Below the pieces are notes generated by a model. It made no database searches. It was not told where the DNA came from and saw only the letters and a program-made list of their open reading frames with translations. The translations under genes and the position numbers were made by a program. Of a stretch of 33,850 bases of DNA, positions 8,037 to 16,258 are shown in pieces (position 1 is the first letter of the stretch; every line of letters starts with the position of its first letter). The DNA is taken from assembly GCA_019747705.1 (NCBI GenBank), contig JAIEQM010000137.1, positions 1-33,850 of the forward strand. The letters run 5' to 3'. This stretch comes from Chitinophagaceae bacterium. GTDB lineage: Bacteria; Bacteroidota; Bacteroidia; Chitinophagales; Chitinophagaceae.

Positions 8037-8330
8037 TTACACAGCTTTTGTTTCGCCGTCTTCTTTTTTCTTAAACAAATCATTAAAGAAACTTTCTGCT
8101 TCATTCATATAATCTTTCATGCTATCGGCACCTTTGGTTTTGAGCTCTTCAAAGTAGTCGCCTGCTTTGCCGGCAGCTTTTTCAGCTTCGTCTTTGAGGT
8201 TGTTCGCCTTTGCCTTCAAATCGGCAAACATTTTTTCTTTTTCTTCATCACTCATACTGCTGTATTTAAAGGCTGCATAACCTGCTGCTGCACCTAACAA
8301 AAAGGTGGCAATGTGTTTGGGATTAACCAT
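8037..8330 (-). CDS. YtxH domain-containing small membrane protein
   Basis: A 97-residue protein with an N-terminal membrane segment (about residues 8-22, ATFLLGAAAGYAAFKYS), followed by a highly charged, Ala/Lys/Glu-rich helix likely to form a coiled coil. This is the YtxH-family layout, often stress-related in Bacteroidota and Firmicutes, with no known enzymatic activity. It appears to be a single-gene unit. A decayed second copy of its 3' end lies about 4.3 kb away at 3755-3815, on the far side of the GLPGLI cassette. Confidence 0.8.
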   Translation of the reverse strand: MVNPKHIATFLLGAAAGYAAFKYSSMSDEEKEKMFADLKAKANNLKDEAEKAAGKAGDYFEELKTKGADSMKDYMNEAESFFNDLFKKKEDGETKAV

Positions 8331-8776
8331 AGTTGTATGTTTTGAACATTGTTGCTCAATTTAAGTACCAATTTAAAGCTGCTGCCATTTCAACAGTTGG
8401 GCAATAGCCGGGCTTTGTAAAATTGCTGCGCATAGCCCCGATTGAAGCGGCATGCCGTAATGCCCGCCTGTAACGAATGTTACATTCGGGCAGGCAGTGC
8501 AGGCATACAGCGGAAAGTCGGACGCTTTCGGTCTGACTCAGACATTTATCGTCTGAGCGGGAAACAACCGTCAGGCTTTGTACTGATGATGATGCTCCTT
8601 AAAAAAATATACTCTCTTTTTATTTGCATTAATAAAATTCATAGATTGAGCCATTGTAAATTTGTAGTACCGCTTATAAGCCTCATTTAGTTTAAAGCAG
8701 TATAAACGGCGGTATTATACGAGACTGCTATTTTTGAGTTAATCATTATAAGAAACAGAAAAAACTTTGGTATAAT
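8331..8776. other. Intergenic region with composite palindromic repeat upstream of korA
   Basis: This 446-bp stretch holds a structured repeat (8434-8561) and two sequences matching the -7 promoter box TAnnTTTG: TAAATTTG at 8657-8664 and TATTTTTG at 8729-8736. Neither has a clear TTG at the right upstream distance. A plus-strand reading frame at 8442-8690 crosses the repeat and is not believed to be a gene. Confidence 0.6.
8434..8561 (+). repeat. Composite Bacteroidota intergenic palindromic element
   Basis: The left part AGCCCCGATTGAAGCGGCAT and the right part ATACAGCGGAAAG...CGGGA match, from memory, a recurring intergenic element of Bacteroidota in which CCCG pairs with CGGG and ATGCC with GGCAT. 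Inside is a hairpin with GCCTG (8466-8470 region) and CAGGC arms plus TGTAAC/GTTACA. Between the usual AGCGGAAAG and CGGGA halves sit about 40 extra bases forming two tandem hairpins (8517-8537, 8537-8557). It could be a mobile REP-like element or a structured RNA such as the flavo-1 class; the name is unverified. Confidence 0.5.
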
Positions 8777-10621
8777 ATGAGCAAAACACAGGAAGTACTC
8801 AGTGATGTAGTTATCAAATTTGCCGGCGACAGCGGCGATGGTATGCAGCTCACCGGCAGCCAGTTTACCAACAATACCGCCCTTATGGGCATTGACCTTG
8901 CCACGTTCCCCGATTTTCCGGCAGAGATTCGTGCACCGCAGGGAACATTACCGGGTGTGAGTGGTTTTCAGCTTCGGTTCAGCAGTGATCATGTTTATAC
9001 GCCCGGCGATGCAGTAGATGTGCTGGTGGCCATGAATGCGGCGGCATTAAAAACCAATTTAACCTCTTTAAAAAAAGGCGGAAAAATTATTGCCAATACA
9101 GATGGATTTGATGCGAAAAATTTACGCTTGGCCAATTACCCCGAAGGTGAAAATCCATTGGAGAATAACAGTCTTGAAAACTACACCGTTATTAAAATTG
9201 ATGTAACCAAACTCACACGTGAAGCGTTGGCTGATATGACGATGGGCATGAAAGAAAAAGACCGTGCAAAAAATATGTTTGTACTGGGCTTTTTGTATTT
9301 CATGTATGGAAGGGATATGGAAAATACCATCAGCTTTATCAAAGAAAAATTTGGTAAGAAACCTGATATTTTTGAAAGTAATGTGCGTGTATTAAAAGCC
9401 GGTTATAACTACGGCGATACTACAGAAACTTTTACAACAACGTATAAAGTTGAAAAAGCTAAGATGGAGCCCGGTGTGTACCGCAGCATAATGGGTAACC
9501 AGGCAGTGAGTATGGGTTTGATTGCAGCATCGCAAAAAAGCGGTTTGCCTTTGTTTCTCGGCTCTTATCCTATTACTCCCGCCAGTGATATTTTGCATGA
9601 CCTTGCACGGCATAAAGCCTTTGGTGTAAAAACCTTCCAGGCAGAAGATGAAATTGCTGCCATTACATCAGCTATTGGTGCGGCGTATGGCGGAAGCCTT
9701 GGTGTAACTACAAGTAGTGGTCCCGGTATTGCATTAAAAGGTGAAGCCATGGGTTTGGCAGTGATGCTGGAAATTCCGTTGCTCATTATTAATATTCAAA
9801 GAGGCGGACCATCAACGGGTTTGCCAACAAAAACAGAACAGAGTGATTTGATGCAGGCGTATTACGGTCGTAATGGTGAATGTCCCATGCCGATTGTTTC
9901 TGCAAGCACACCGGGTGATTGCTTTAGTGCAGTGTATGAAGCGGTGCGGATTGCTGTGCAACACATGACGCCTGTAATATTTTTGAGTGATGGTTATATT
10001 GCTAACGGTGCCGAGCCGTGGAAGTTTCCGCAGAGTGCAGATTTGCTGGAGATACCTGTGAAGTTTAAACAGGGTTTGGATGAAGGCGAAGAAAAATTAC
10101 AACCTTACAAGCGTGATGAAAAATTAGTTCGCCCATGGGCTATACCGGGCACACCGGGACTGGAACACCGTATTGGTGGTTTGGAAAAACAGGATGTAAC
10201 GGGTAATGTAAATTACGAACCCGACAATCATCAGCACATGGTGAAGACAAGACAGGCAAAGGTGGATATGATTGCCAATTATATTCCTGAGCAAAAACTT
10301 GACAGTGGCCCTGAAAAAGGAAAGGTACTGGTGCTTGGCTGGGGCAGTACGTATGGCGCTATTAAAAGTGCCTGCGCTGAATTACAATCGCAGGGCAAAT
10401 CAGTTGCACATGCACATTTAAGATACATTCGCCCGTTCCCCAAAAACCTGGGTGCTATTTTAAAGAATTATGAAACCGTATTGATTCCTGAAATTAATAA
10501 CGGTCAGCTCATACGCATTATTCGTGATGTGTATTTTGTAGATGCGAAAGGTTATAACAAGATTAAAGGAACGCCCATTGCAAAGAGTGAATTGGTGGAG
10601 GAGTTGGGGAAGTGGGTGTGA
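8777..10621 (+). CDS. korA: 2-oxoacid:acceptor oxidoreductase subunit alpha (gamma-alpha fusion)
   Basis: This 614-residue protein is the fused gamma-alpha subunit of a 2-oxoglutarate- or pyruvate:ferredoxin oxidoreductase. These enzymes use thiamine diphosphate and Fe-S clusters to oxidise a 2-oxoacid to acyl-CoA and reduce ferredoxin. The gamma domain (about 10-200) has GDSGDGMQLTGSQF. The alpha pyrimidine-binding domain starts near 240 (GNQAVSMGLIAASQKSG), with SYPITPASD, QAEDEIAAI and TSSGPGIALK. A C-terminal transketolase-like domain follows (VLVLGWGSTYGAI). The catalytic beta subunit, normally encoded next door, is not in this window. Upstream -7-like boxes lie at 8657 and 8729; a terminator follows. 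Confidence 0.93.
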   Translation: MSKTQEVLSDVVIKFAGDSGDGMQLTGSQFTNNTALMGIDLATFPDFPAEIRAPQGTLPGVSGFQLRFSSDHVYTPGDAVDVLVAMNAAALKTNLTSLKKGGKIIANTDGFDAKNLRLANYPEGENPLENNSLENYTVIKIDVTKLTREALADMTMGMKEKDRAKNMFVLGFLYFMYGRDMENTISFIKEKFGKKPDIFESNVRVLKAGYNYGDTTETFTTTYKVEKAKMEPGVYRSIMGNQAVSMGLIAASQKSGLPLFLGSYPITPASDILHDLARHKAFGVKTFQAEDEIAAITSAIGAAYGGSLGVTTSSGPGIALKGEAMGLAVMLEIPLLIINIQRGGPSTGLPTKTEQSDLMQAYYGRNGECPMPIVSASTPGDCFSAVYEAVRIAVQHMTPVIFLSDGYIANGAEPWKFPQSADLLEIPVKFKQGLDEGEEKLQPYKRDEKLVRPWAIPGTPGLEHRIGGLEKQDVTGNVNYEPDNHQHMVKTRQAKVDMIANYIPEQKLDSGPEKGKVLVLGWGSTYGAIKSACAELQSQGKSVAHAHLRYIRPFPKNLGAILKNYETVLIPEINNGQLIRIIRDVYFVDAKGYNKIKGTPIAKSELVEELGKWV

Positions 10622-10643
10622 GTTTGATCTGATAATATTTGTG

Positions 10644-10673
10644 AAGCGATGATTATTTAATCGTCGCTTTTTT
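10644..10673 (+). terminator. Intrinsic terminator after korA
   Basis: AAGCGATGATT pairs with AATCGTCGCTT (11 bp with one G-T wobble) around a 4-base loop, and a T-run follows at once. It ends the korA transcript before the next promoter and argues that no korB follows in this operon. Confidence 0.8.
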
Positions 10674-10691
10674 ATTTAAACAGCCTCACTA

Positions 10692-10722
10692 TTGTATTAC
10701 ACTTTAAAAAGCTTTAAATTTG
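10692..10722 (+). promoter_or_regulatory. Promoter of the VapB-like gene, predicted leaderless transcript
   Basis: TTG (10692-10694), 20 bases, then TAAATTTG (10715-10722): a full match to the Bacteroidota consensus TTG-N19/21-TAnnTTTG. Transcription would start about five to seven bases further on, at or next to the ATG at 10728. It also rules out the upstream in-frame TTG start, which lies in the -33 box. Confidence 0.65.
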
Positions 10723-10727
10723 ATGTA

Positions 10728-10967
10728 ATGACTTATACTGATAAACATATCATTAATGCTTACGCTGACATTCTGGAATCGCTGAGCCCGGGCGGTAAAA
10801 AAGAACTCATTGAAAGTCTTTCAAAATCACTTAAAAAAGAAAGAAGAAAAAAAGAAATGAATTTTTATAAGTCATTTGGCGCATTTGGTTCTTCCAAATC
10901 TGCATTAACTATTATTAAAGAAATTAAGACCGCCAGAAAATTCAGCAAAAAGGAAATTAAGCTTTAA
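10728..10967 (+). CDS. VapB-like antitoxin, toxin partner lost
   Basis: A 79-residue charged protein. The C-terminal half (FYKSFGAFGSSKSALTIIKEIKTARKFSKKEIKL) matches the pattern of small Bacteroidota antitoxins of the VapB type, in which a flexible Lys/Glu-rich tail wraps the PIN toxin; this is recognition from memory. Support comes from the next frame: its stop overlaps an ATG (TAATG), the usual antitoxin-toxin coupling, and that frame starts M-R-Y-L-L-D like PIN toxins before going off track. The start at 10728 is set by the promoter at 10692-10722. It is probably expressed as an orphan, if at all. Confidence 0.6.
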   Translation: MTYTDKHIINAYADILESLSPGGKKELIESLSKSLKKERRKKEMNFYKSFGAFGSSKSALTIIKEIKTARKFSKKEIKL

Positions 10968-11041
10968 TGCGATACCTGCTAGACGAAAGAGTTAAAACAG
11001 TTCATTTCAATAAACTGCTTACTGCCCCTTCATCACCGTAA
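10967..11041 (+). pseudogene. Stump of a PIN-domain (VapC-type) toxin gene
   Basis: The ATG overlaps the antitoxin stop by one base. The frame reads M-R-Y-L-L-D, as in the first residues of many PIN toxins (which continue T-N, with the Asp a metal ligand). It then changes to unrelated E-R-V-K-T-V-H-F and stops after 24 residues. The last part overlaps the end of the opposite-strand DUF1501 gene. This suggests a deletion removed nearly all of the toxin, with its junction near 10984. Confidence 0.5.
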
Positions 11042-12620
11042 TCACTTTTTGCAATGATCCGTTTTGCAAACGGAAGAAATAAGCCCCTGCAGGTAAACCA
11101 TCATTATACAAATCAATATTATACGTACCGGCTGCATACTCTTTATTGGTATGCACTTTAATGACCTGCCCCGGCGCATTCATTTGCTGTATCACCGTAT
11201 TACCACCTTTGGTAGAAAATTGTATGGTGGCATTGGTAACATAAGGACTGGGCCATACTTTAAAAATGAGATCATCTGACTGGTTGTTTACATCATTAAT
11301 ATCTTCTTTCAATCCGCAGGGGCCGCCATAAATAAGCGGCAGGGATTGATAATTCTTCAGCAACAATTTATTGATCGTGGGTTTGTCAACACAAAACCAT
11401 TGCTCCAGTACAGAAGCATACACACTTCTGAAATCATACTGCATCGGCATATTGTCCACTACTTCAATATCAGCAGGTATATCCGGGCTTTTACCAAGAA
11501 TTCCTTTTTTGGTTGATTTGCCAAACATAATCAATGGCGCTGCAGCTCCATGATCTGTTCCCAAACTGGCATTGGATTTTATCCGTCTTCCAAATTCAGA
11601 AAACGTCATACCCAGTACACGGTCATCTAATTGCATCAACTCCATATCTTTTTGAAACGCTGAGATAGAAGACGATAAAATTTTCATCAGTTGTGCATGA
11701 TTGCCGGTAGTGGTATCACTTGCATTCACTTGTTTTTTATGTGTATCAAAACCACCCAGTGAAACGGTATATACTTTTGTTTTCAATCCGCCTTTAATAA
11801 GTCTTGCCACAATTTTTAACTGGTAAGCAAGTTGTGCTTCAGGATAAGTGGCCAGGTTTTTTGCTTTACGGTAAGCGCTGCGGATGATATCAGAATAAAT
11901 TTTTGTTTTCTTTGAGATTACACGCAGAAAATTCAGTTCTTTATTGGCAGGAATAGTAGTAAGCGGATAATCAAAGAAAGGATTATCAAAAGTGTAAATG
12001 TTTTCAGGATCTGTTATGGCTAAGCCCATTGAGTAAATACTTCCCTGCAAATCCAGTGTGGGGGCATAATTAATTTGTATGGCTAAAGGATCAGGCATTT
12101 CATTATTGGGAAATGCATCGGGGTAACCGGGATATTCATTTTGCAAATAGCGGCCCACCCAACCTGTTTTTACACGTTTTCTTCGTTCGGCTGTTGTATC
12201 ACCACTCATCCAGATATCCATGGAACGGAAATGAGAGAAGTTGGGGTTATCATATCCAACTGACTGGATGATGTTCATCTTACCATCATTGTACATGTTT
12301 TGCAAATCCGTCATGGCAGGATGCAAACCGGCTTTATCCGTTTTGTTTAAACGTAATACTTTACTCTGCGGTATAGCTACATTGGTGCGGGCATTATAAT
12401 AATTGCCGTAGATGTCAAGCGGTATCACCATATTAATGCCATCATTACCACCATTCAATTGTATTAATACCAGCACATGATCATTGGCGGTGGCATCTTC
12501 AATTAATCTTGCCAGTGCGGTATCGCCTTTTTGAAATGCGGTAAATGAAAAGCCATTAATGAGGCCCGGCATGGTAATGGCGGCGGGCAAAGTATTGCGT
12601 AAAAAATTTCTCCTGTTCAT
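11019..12620 (-). CDS. DUF1501 protein with Tat signal and T9SS type A sorting domain
   Basis: DUF1501 proteins resemble sulfatase/phosphatase-superfamily hydrolases but have no established substrate. Typical stretches are LVLIQLNGGNDGINMVIPL near the N-terminus, GLHPAMTDLQNMYNDGKMNIIQSVGY, and MTFSEFGRRIKSNASLGTDHG. The N-terminus MNRRNFLRNTLPAAITMPG is a twin-arginine signal. The last 80 residues (from FKVWPSPYVTNATIQFS to QKVITVMKGQ) form a T9SS type A CTD, so it should cross the inner membrane folded via Tat and the outer membrane via T9SS. I chose the ATG at 12620, directly before the Tat motif, rather than the GTG at 12656. It lies 29 bp downstream of the DUF1800 gene, its usual partner. 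Confidence 0.88.
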   Translation of the reverse strand: MNRRNFLRNTLPAAITMPGLINGFSFTAFQKGDTALARLIEDATANDHVLVLIQLNGGNDGINMVIPLDIYGNYYNARTNVAIPQSKVLRLNKTDKAGLHPAMTDLQNMYNDGKMNIIQSVGYDNPNFSHFRSMDIWMSGDTTAERRKRVKTGWVGRYLQNEYPGYPDAFPNNEMPDPLAIQINYAPTLDLQGSIYSMGLAITDPENIYTFDNPFFDYPLTTIPANKELNFLRVISKKTKIYSDIIRSAYRKAKNLATYPEAQLAYQLKIVARLIKGGLKTKVYTVSLGGFDTHKKQVNASDTTTGNHAQLMKILSSSISAFQKDMELMQLDDRVLGMTFSEFGRRIKSNASLGTDHGAAAPLIMFGKSTKKGILGKSPDIPADIEVVDNMPMQYDFRSVYASVLEQWFCVDKPTINKLLLKNYQSLPLIYGGPCGLKEDINDVNNQSDDLIFKVWPSPYVTNATIQFSTKGGNTVIQQMNAPGQVIKVHTNKEYAAGTYNIDLYNDGLPAGAYFFRLQNGSLQKVITVMKGQ

Positions 12621-12649
12621 AGAATGTTTTTGATGGATGATTGATGAAC

Positions 12650-14281
12650 TCAGCACAGATGGTACTCCGGCAGGTTGAGTAAAAATGTAAACATCTCTTT
12701 CAGGGCCGGGTTAATTACTGCAGCGTTATTGCTGTTCCATGCATTTGTCCAGATAGAATTATCGGTTGTATTATTCAGCAGAAATTTTGTTTTTACATAA
12801 TTCCTTGAGTTATCTGATAACGGATAACGCAGCAGCAATGCCGTAACATCACTGATGAGCTGATCAGGATTGGATGGATTGGATGAATATGAAGCAAATG
12901 CTTTTAAGTCAAGAACATTATCTTCAATGAGTTTATTGGTATAATCAGCACGGCGGGGTAATGAATTACTGTTCACCCATAATTCATAAAACATCGGATC
13001 CTGGTGGTAAGAGGGCCATCCGGATACATCCGGTGGCTGAAACAGAATCATTTGCATATCGCCTGCCCTTGAATAGAGTGAATTGAAAAATCCATAACCT
13101 GTTTGCCAGTTGGTATAAGCCGGGTAGTTTACATTAAACTCACGCAGCGTGCCCACAATAAAATCAATAGGTGTTTTGATGTAACAGCACTGGTTATTCA
13201 CGTCAAAAAAATGTTCACTCTTTAATAATGCTGAAAGCATGGGTTTGATTTCATAATTATTATTTCGGAGAATGGCTGCCAGCGGTTCTATAACATTGAT
13301 TTCAGTGGCCTCATCAATATCATAATACACAAACCACCTGTAAATTTTACGGGCCATGAAACGGGATGCTTCATTGTTACTGAAAATCATATTGATCAAT
13401 GCATCCAGTTCAGCAAACTCACTGGCGCTGCCGGCAATGGTGGTATTGTTGTAGAAGGACGAAAAAGATTTTGGGTCTGTATCATGTTCACTGAGCGCAA
13501 GAAAAGTACGCAACGGATTGGTATCAATGCGCCAGCCGCTTAACACACGTGCTGCTGCTATTACATCATTCTCTGTAAAACCGGGAGTGATATCTTTTCC
13601 AATAGTAAATAATTCCTGTAATTCCCTTGCATAGTTTTCATCCGGCGCCAGTTTGGAATTGAGATGGCCATTTAAATGAATAAGCATGGCCGGATCAATG
13701 GTAACATCTCTTGCCAGTTTTTTGATATTGCCCAGTGCATTTGTGCGCAGCAAATTATGATGGCGGTAGAGGTATTCTGAATTTTGGACTTCTGATTCCT
13801 GAACAGAATAATGATGATGCCAGAACAACACCATTTTTTCCTGGATGCTCTGTTGCTGATTAATGATAACACCCATCCACCATCTTTTTAAACTTTCACG
13901 CCTTGCTCCATTGATAGCACCACGAATCCGTACATCGCTTTTTAAGTTGGGGTCGTTTACCCATGTTTGCCCCTGCGGCACTCCCAGATCATCATACTTG
14001 TTGCCATCAATATCTTCCAGCAAACCATAATCCCTTAATGGGGGAGCAGGAACGGAAACGGTATTGAGCAATTCATCAACAGCATCGCTTACACTGCGGG
14101 TTAAAAAATAATCCACATCTGCTTTTTTAGCGCCAAACATGGTGCGTTTTAAAAGATGTTCCGCTTCATTTATCGTCCATGCTCCGTTATAAGGTGCGAT
14201 ACCACTTGCTGTGCGGCTGAATGTTGGCTGTGCCTGTTTTGTTTTCCTGCGGGATGCGAGTAAAAATTCTCTTCTGTCCAT
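12650..14281 (-). CDS. DUF1800 domain-containing protein
   Basis: A 543-residue DUF1800 protein. Characteristic segments are AEHLLKRTMFGAKKADVDYFL near residue 40, MVLFWHHHYSV near 150, NYARELQELFTIG, and QMILFQPPDVSGWPSYH near the C-terminus. The family is of unknown function and almost always sits beside DUF1501, as here; the two are thought to act together outside the cytoplasm. The N-terminus MDRREFLLASRRKTK carries a twin-arginine-like motif but no hydrophobic core follows, so export by Tat is doubtful unless it is carried by a partner. It starts 15 bp after the T9SS type B gene and is followed by DUF1501, giving a tight three-gene operon. Confidence 0.88.
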   Translation of the reverse strand: MDRREFLLASRRKTKQAQPTFSRTASGIAPYNGAWTINEAEHLLKRTMFGAKKADVDYFLTRSVSDAVDELLNTVSVPAPPLRDYGLLEDIDGNKYDDLGVPQGQTWVNDPNLKSDVRIRGAINGARRESLKRWWMGVIINQQQSIQEKMVLFWHHHYSVQESEVQNSEYLYRHHNLLRTNALGNIKKLARDVTIDPAMLIHLNGHLNSKLAPDENYARELQELFTIGKDITPGFTENDVIAAARVLSGWRIDTNPLRTFLALSEHDTDPKSFSSFYNNTTIAGSASEFAELDALINMIFSNNEASRFMARKIYRWFVYYDIDEATEINVIEPLAAILRNNNYEIKPMLSALLKSEHFFDVNNQCCYIKTPIDFIVGTLREFNVNYPAYTNWQTGYGFFNSLYSRAGDMQMILFQPPDVSGWPSYHQDPMFYELWVNSNSLPRRADYTNKLIEDNVLDLKAFASYSSNPSNPDQLISDVTALLLRYPLSDNSRNYVKTKFLLNNTTDNSIWTNAWNSNNAAVINPALKEMFTFLLNLPEYHLC

Positions 14282-14296
14282 AACAAATATTTACAG

Positions 14297-16258
14297 TTAG
14301 CGAATGAGTATTAAACTTCCTTTTTGTTCTTTCGGTTTTTTCATTACATCTACGTAGCGGATAAAATAGATATACGTACCCGGTGGCTGCAATGCGCCTT
14401 TGTATGTTCCATCCCACCGGTTATTGATAGCTGATGATTTATACACCACTTCTCCAAACCGGTTATAGATTTCCATTGAATATTTATCAGGCACTTTTCC
14501 CAGCGGAACAAACCAATCATTCAATCCGTCATTATTGGGTGTAAATGCATTGGGGGTAATTACCACTGCATCATCCAGTACCACCAATGTAAAATCATCA
14601 GATATGCTGCAACCTAATGGGGATGTATTGATGGCAGTATAAATAGTTGTTGTTACAGGATTGGCAACAGGATTGTTACAGGCTGTACAGCTCAATGTTG
14701 CATTGGGTTTCCAGGTAATATTACCGTTTGCAAGTGTGATGAGTGTAATGGTATCACCGGCAAAAATGGTATCTCTTTTACGCAGCAGTTCAAAAGGTGA
14801 TTTGAGTAAAACAGGTTTGTAAGTGGCAATCACTGAATCATAACCACATGCGTCTTTTAATGTATCTGTTACAGGAATAAAACCTGCAATACTGCACACG
14901 GTAGAATCTTTTAGTTCAAGTAAAGGCTCTTTGAGTTTGATCAATGCAAAATCAGCATCGCCCCGGCCACCACTGTTATTAAAATCATCATCATTGGAAT
15001 CAGAATCACCTGAAAAAAAATATTCCTGCAATGCCGGTTTGAGAATAATGGAACGCAGATGATCATTACCGCTGCCGCCATAATTTTTTTTCCAAACAAT
15101 GTTTCCTTTGGCGCTAAGCTTCACCACAAAGAAATCACCTTCGCCTTTTGCGCCGGTAATATCTCCATCATCAGAGTAAGAAATACCGCCAACGATGTAA
15201 CTGCTGTCTTTATCAGTCACCACCACATTTGCAAACTCTGCATCCGTACCACCCAGTACTTTTTGCCAGTTGAGTTTACCGCTTTGATCCACATTAATTA
15301 CCCAGTAGTCCTGTGAACCTTTAGCGCCACTCACATCACCATCTTTTGATGTGGTATAACCAGCCAGTGTTAAACTGCCATCAGCGCCTTTGCTCATGGA
15401 AAAAGAAACATCATTCTGCGTACCGCCATAAATTTTGCTGAAGATTTTGTTATTGCCACCATCAAGCGCCAGCAGCCACACATCATAATTTTTTTGGGAG
15501 GGAGGAATATCTCCATCAGTTGAGTTGGTATATCCTGCTAAAAATGTTTTACCGTTGATGATTTCAAATGCAAAGAGTTCATCATTCTTACTGCCGCCGA
15601 AACATTTACCGGCAAGCAATGTGCCTGTTGCAGAAATTTTAAGAAACACACCATCTGTAAAACCATTGCTGCCGTGATTGCCTTTAATATCGCCATCATT
15701 GGAAGTGGAAGAAGCAGCAATTAAATAATCACCGTTGTTATCAATTTTAATTTGATTGCCAATATCAAGACCTGTACCGCCAAAACGTTTTTGCCATTGC
15801 ACAGCTCCATTGGCGCTGAGTTTTATTAACCAGATATCTTTAGTGCCGCCATAACCTTTTATTACATCACCGTCTGTTGAATTGGTTTCGCCCAAAACAA
15901 TAAAACCGCCATCAGCAGTTTGTGCAATATCCCGGGCGCTTTCATACCCGCTGCCGCCCAATGATTTTTGCCATTGCATATTACCGCAGGCATCTGCTTT
16001 CATCACCCACAAGTCCCAGTACTCACGGGGCTCAGTAAATGTTATTTCACCATCTTTTGAATCAGTATAACCGGCGGAAATGGTACCACCATCATTGGTA
16101 AATTTTATGGCGAAAGGAATATCAACACCACTGCCGCCATTCTTTTTACTCCATTGCAACGGCGGAATGGATTGTGATTGCACAGTACCTGCAAAGCAGA
16201 TGAGCCATACAAAAAAGTTACAGATACAGGTATGTTTTTGCAGTGTTTGGCAGTTCAT
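14297..16258 (-). CDS. Secreted delta-60-like repeat protein with T9SS type B (gliding-associated) C-terminal domain
   Basis: After an export signal (MNCQTLQKHTC... GTVQSQS) there are about seven repeats of some 55 residues. Each has the pattern W-Q-K-x-x-G-G-[ST]-G...D...GG[FY]...G-x-[ST]-x-S-x-D-G-D...G-x-x-D-x-W-[VL]-x-K-L, typical of delta-60/beta-propeller-type surface proteins. A Cys-containing linker follows, then a CHU_C/T9SS type B domain (TPNAFTPNNDGLNDWF to KGSLILIR). It is likely anchored at or released from the cell surface. The ATG at 16258 is preferred over the in-frame GTG at 16276. It is first in the operon with DUF1800 and DUF1501, which suggests all three work at the envelope. 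Confidence 0.85.
   Translation of the reverse strand: MNCQTLQKHTCICNFFVWLICFAGTVQSQSIPPLQWSKKNGGSGVDIPFAIKFTNDGGTISAGYTDSKDGEITFTEPREYWDLWVMKADACGNMQWQKSLGGSGYESARDIAQTADGGFIVLGETNSTDGDVIKGYGGTKDIWLIKLSANGAVQWQKRFGGTGLDIGNQIKIDNNGDYLIAASSTSNDGDIKGNHGSNGFTDGVFLKISATGTLLAGKCFGGSKNDELFAFEIINGKTFLAGYTNSTDGDIPPSQKNYDVWLLALDGGNNKIFSKIYGGTQNDVSFSMSKGADGSLTLAGYTTSKDGDVSGAKGSQDYWVINVDQSGKLNWQKVLGGTDAEFANVVVTDKDSSYIVGGISYSDDGDITGAKGEGDFFVVKLSAKGNIVWKKNYGGSGNDHLRSIILKPALQEYFFSGDSDSNDDDFNNSGGRGDADFALIKLKEPLLELKDSTVCSIAGFIPVTDTLKDACGYDSVIATYKPVLLKSPFELLRKRDTIFAGDTITLITLANGNITWKPNATLSCTACNNPVANPVTTTIYTAINTSPLGCSISDDFTLVVLDDAVVITPNAFTPNNDGLNDWFVPLGKVPDKYSMEIYNRFGEVVYKSSAINNRWDGTYKGALQPPGTYIYFIRYVDVMKKPKEQKGSLILIR

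Noticed and set aside
8442..8690. 82-residue plus-strand frame upstream of korA
   Set aside because: It runs straight through the palindromic repeat and hairpins and has no protein-like pattern or promoter.
12618..12656. Upstream GTG start for the DUF1501 protein
   Set aside because: It would put 12 residues before the twin-arginine signal and overlap the DUF1800 stop; the ATG at 12620 directly precedes the Tat motif.
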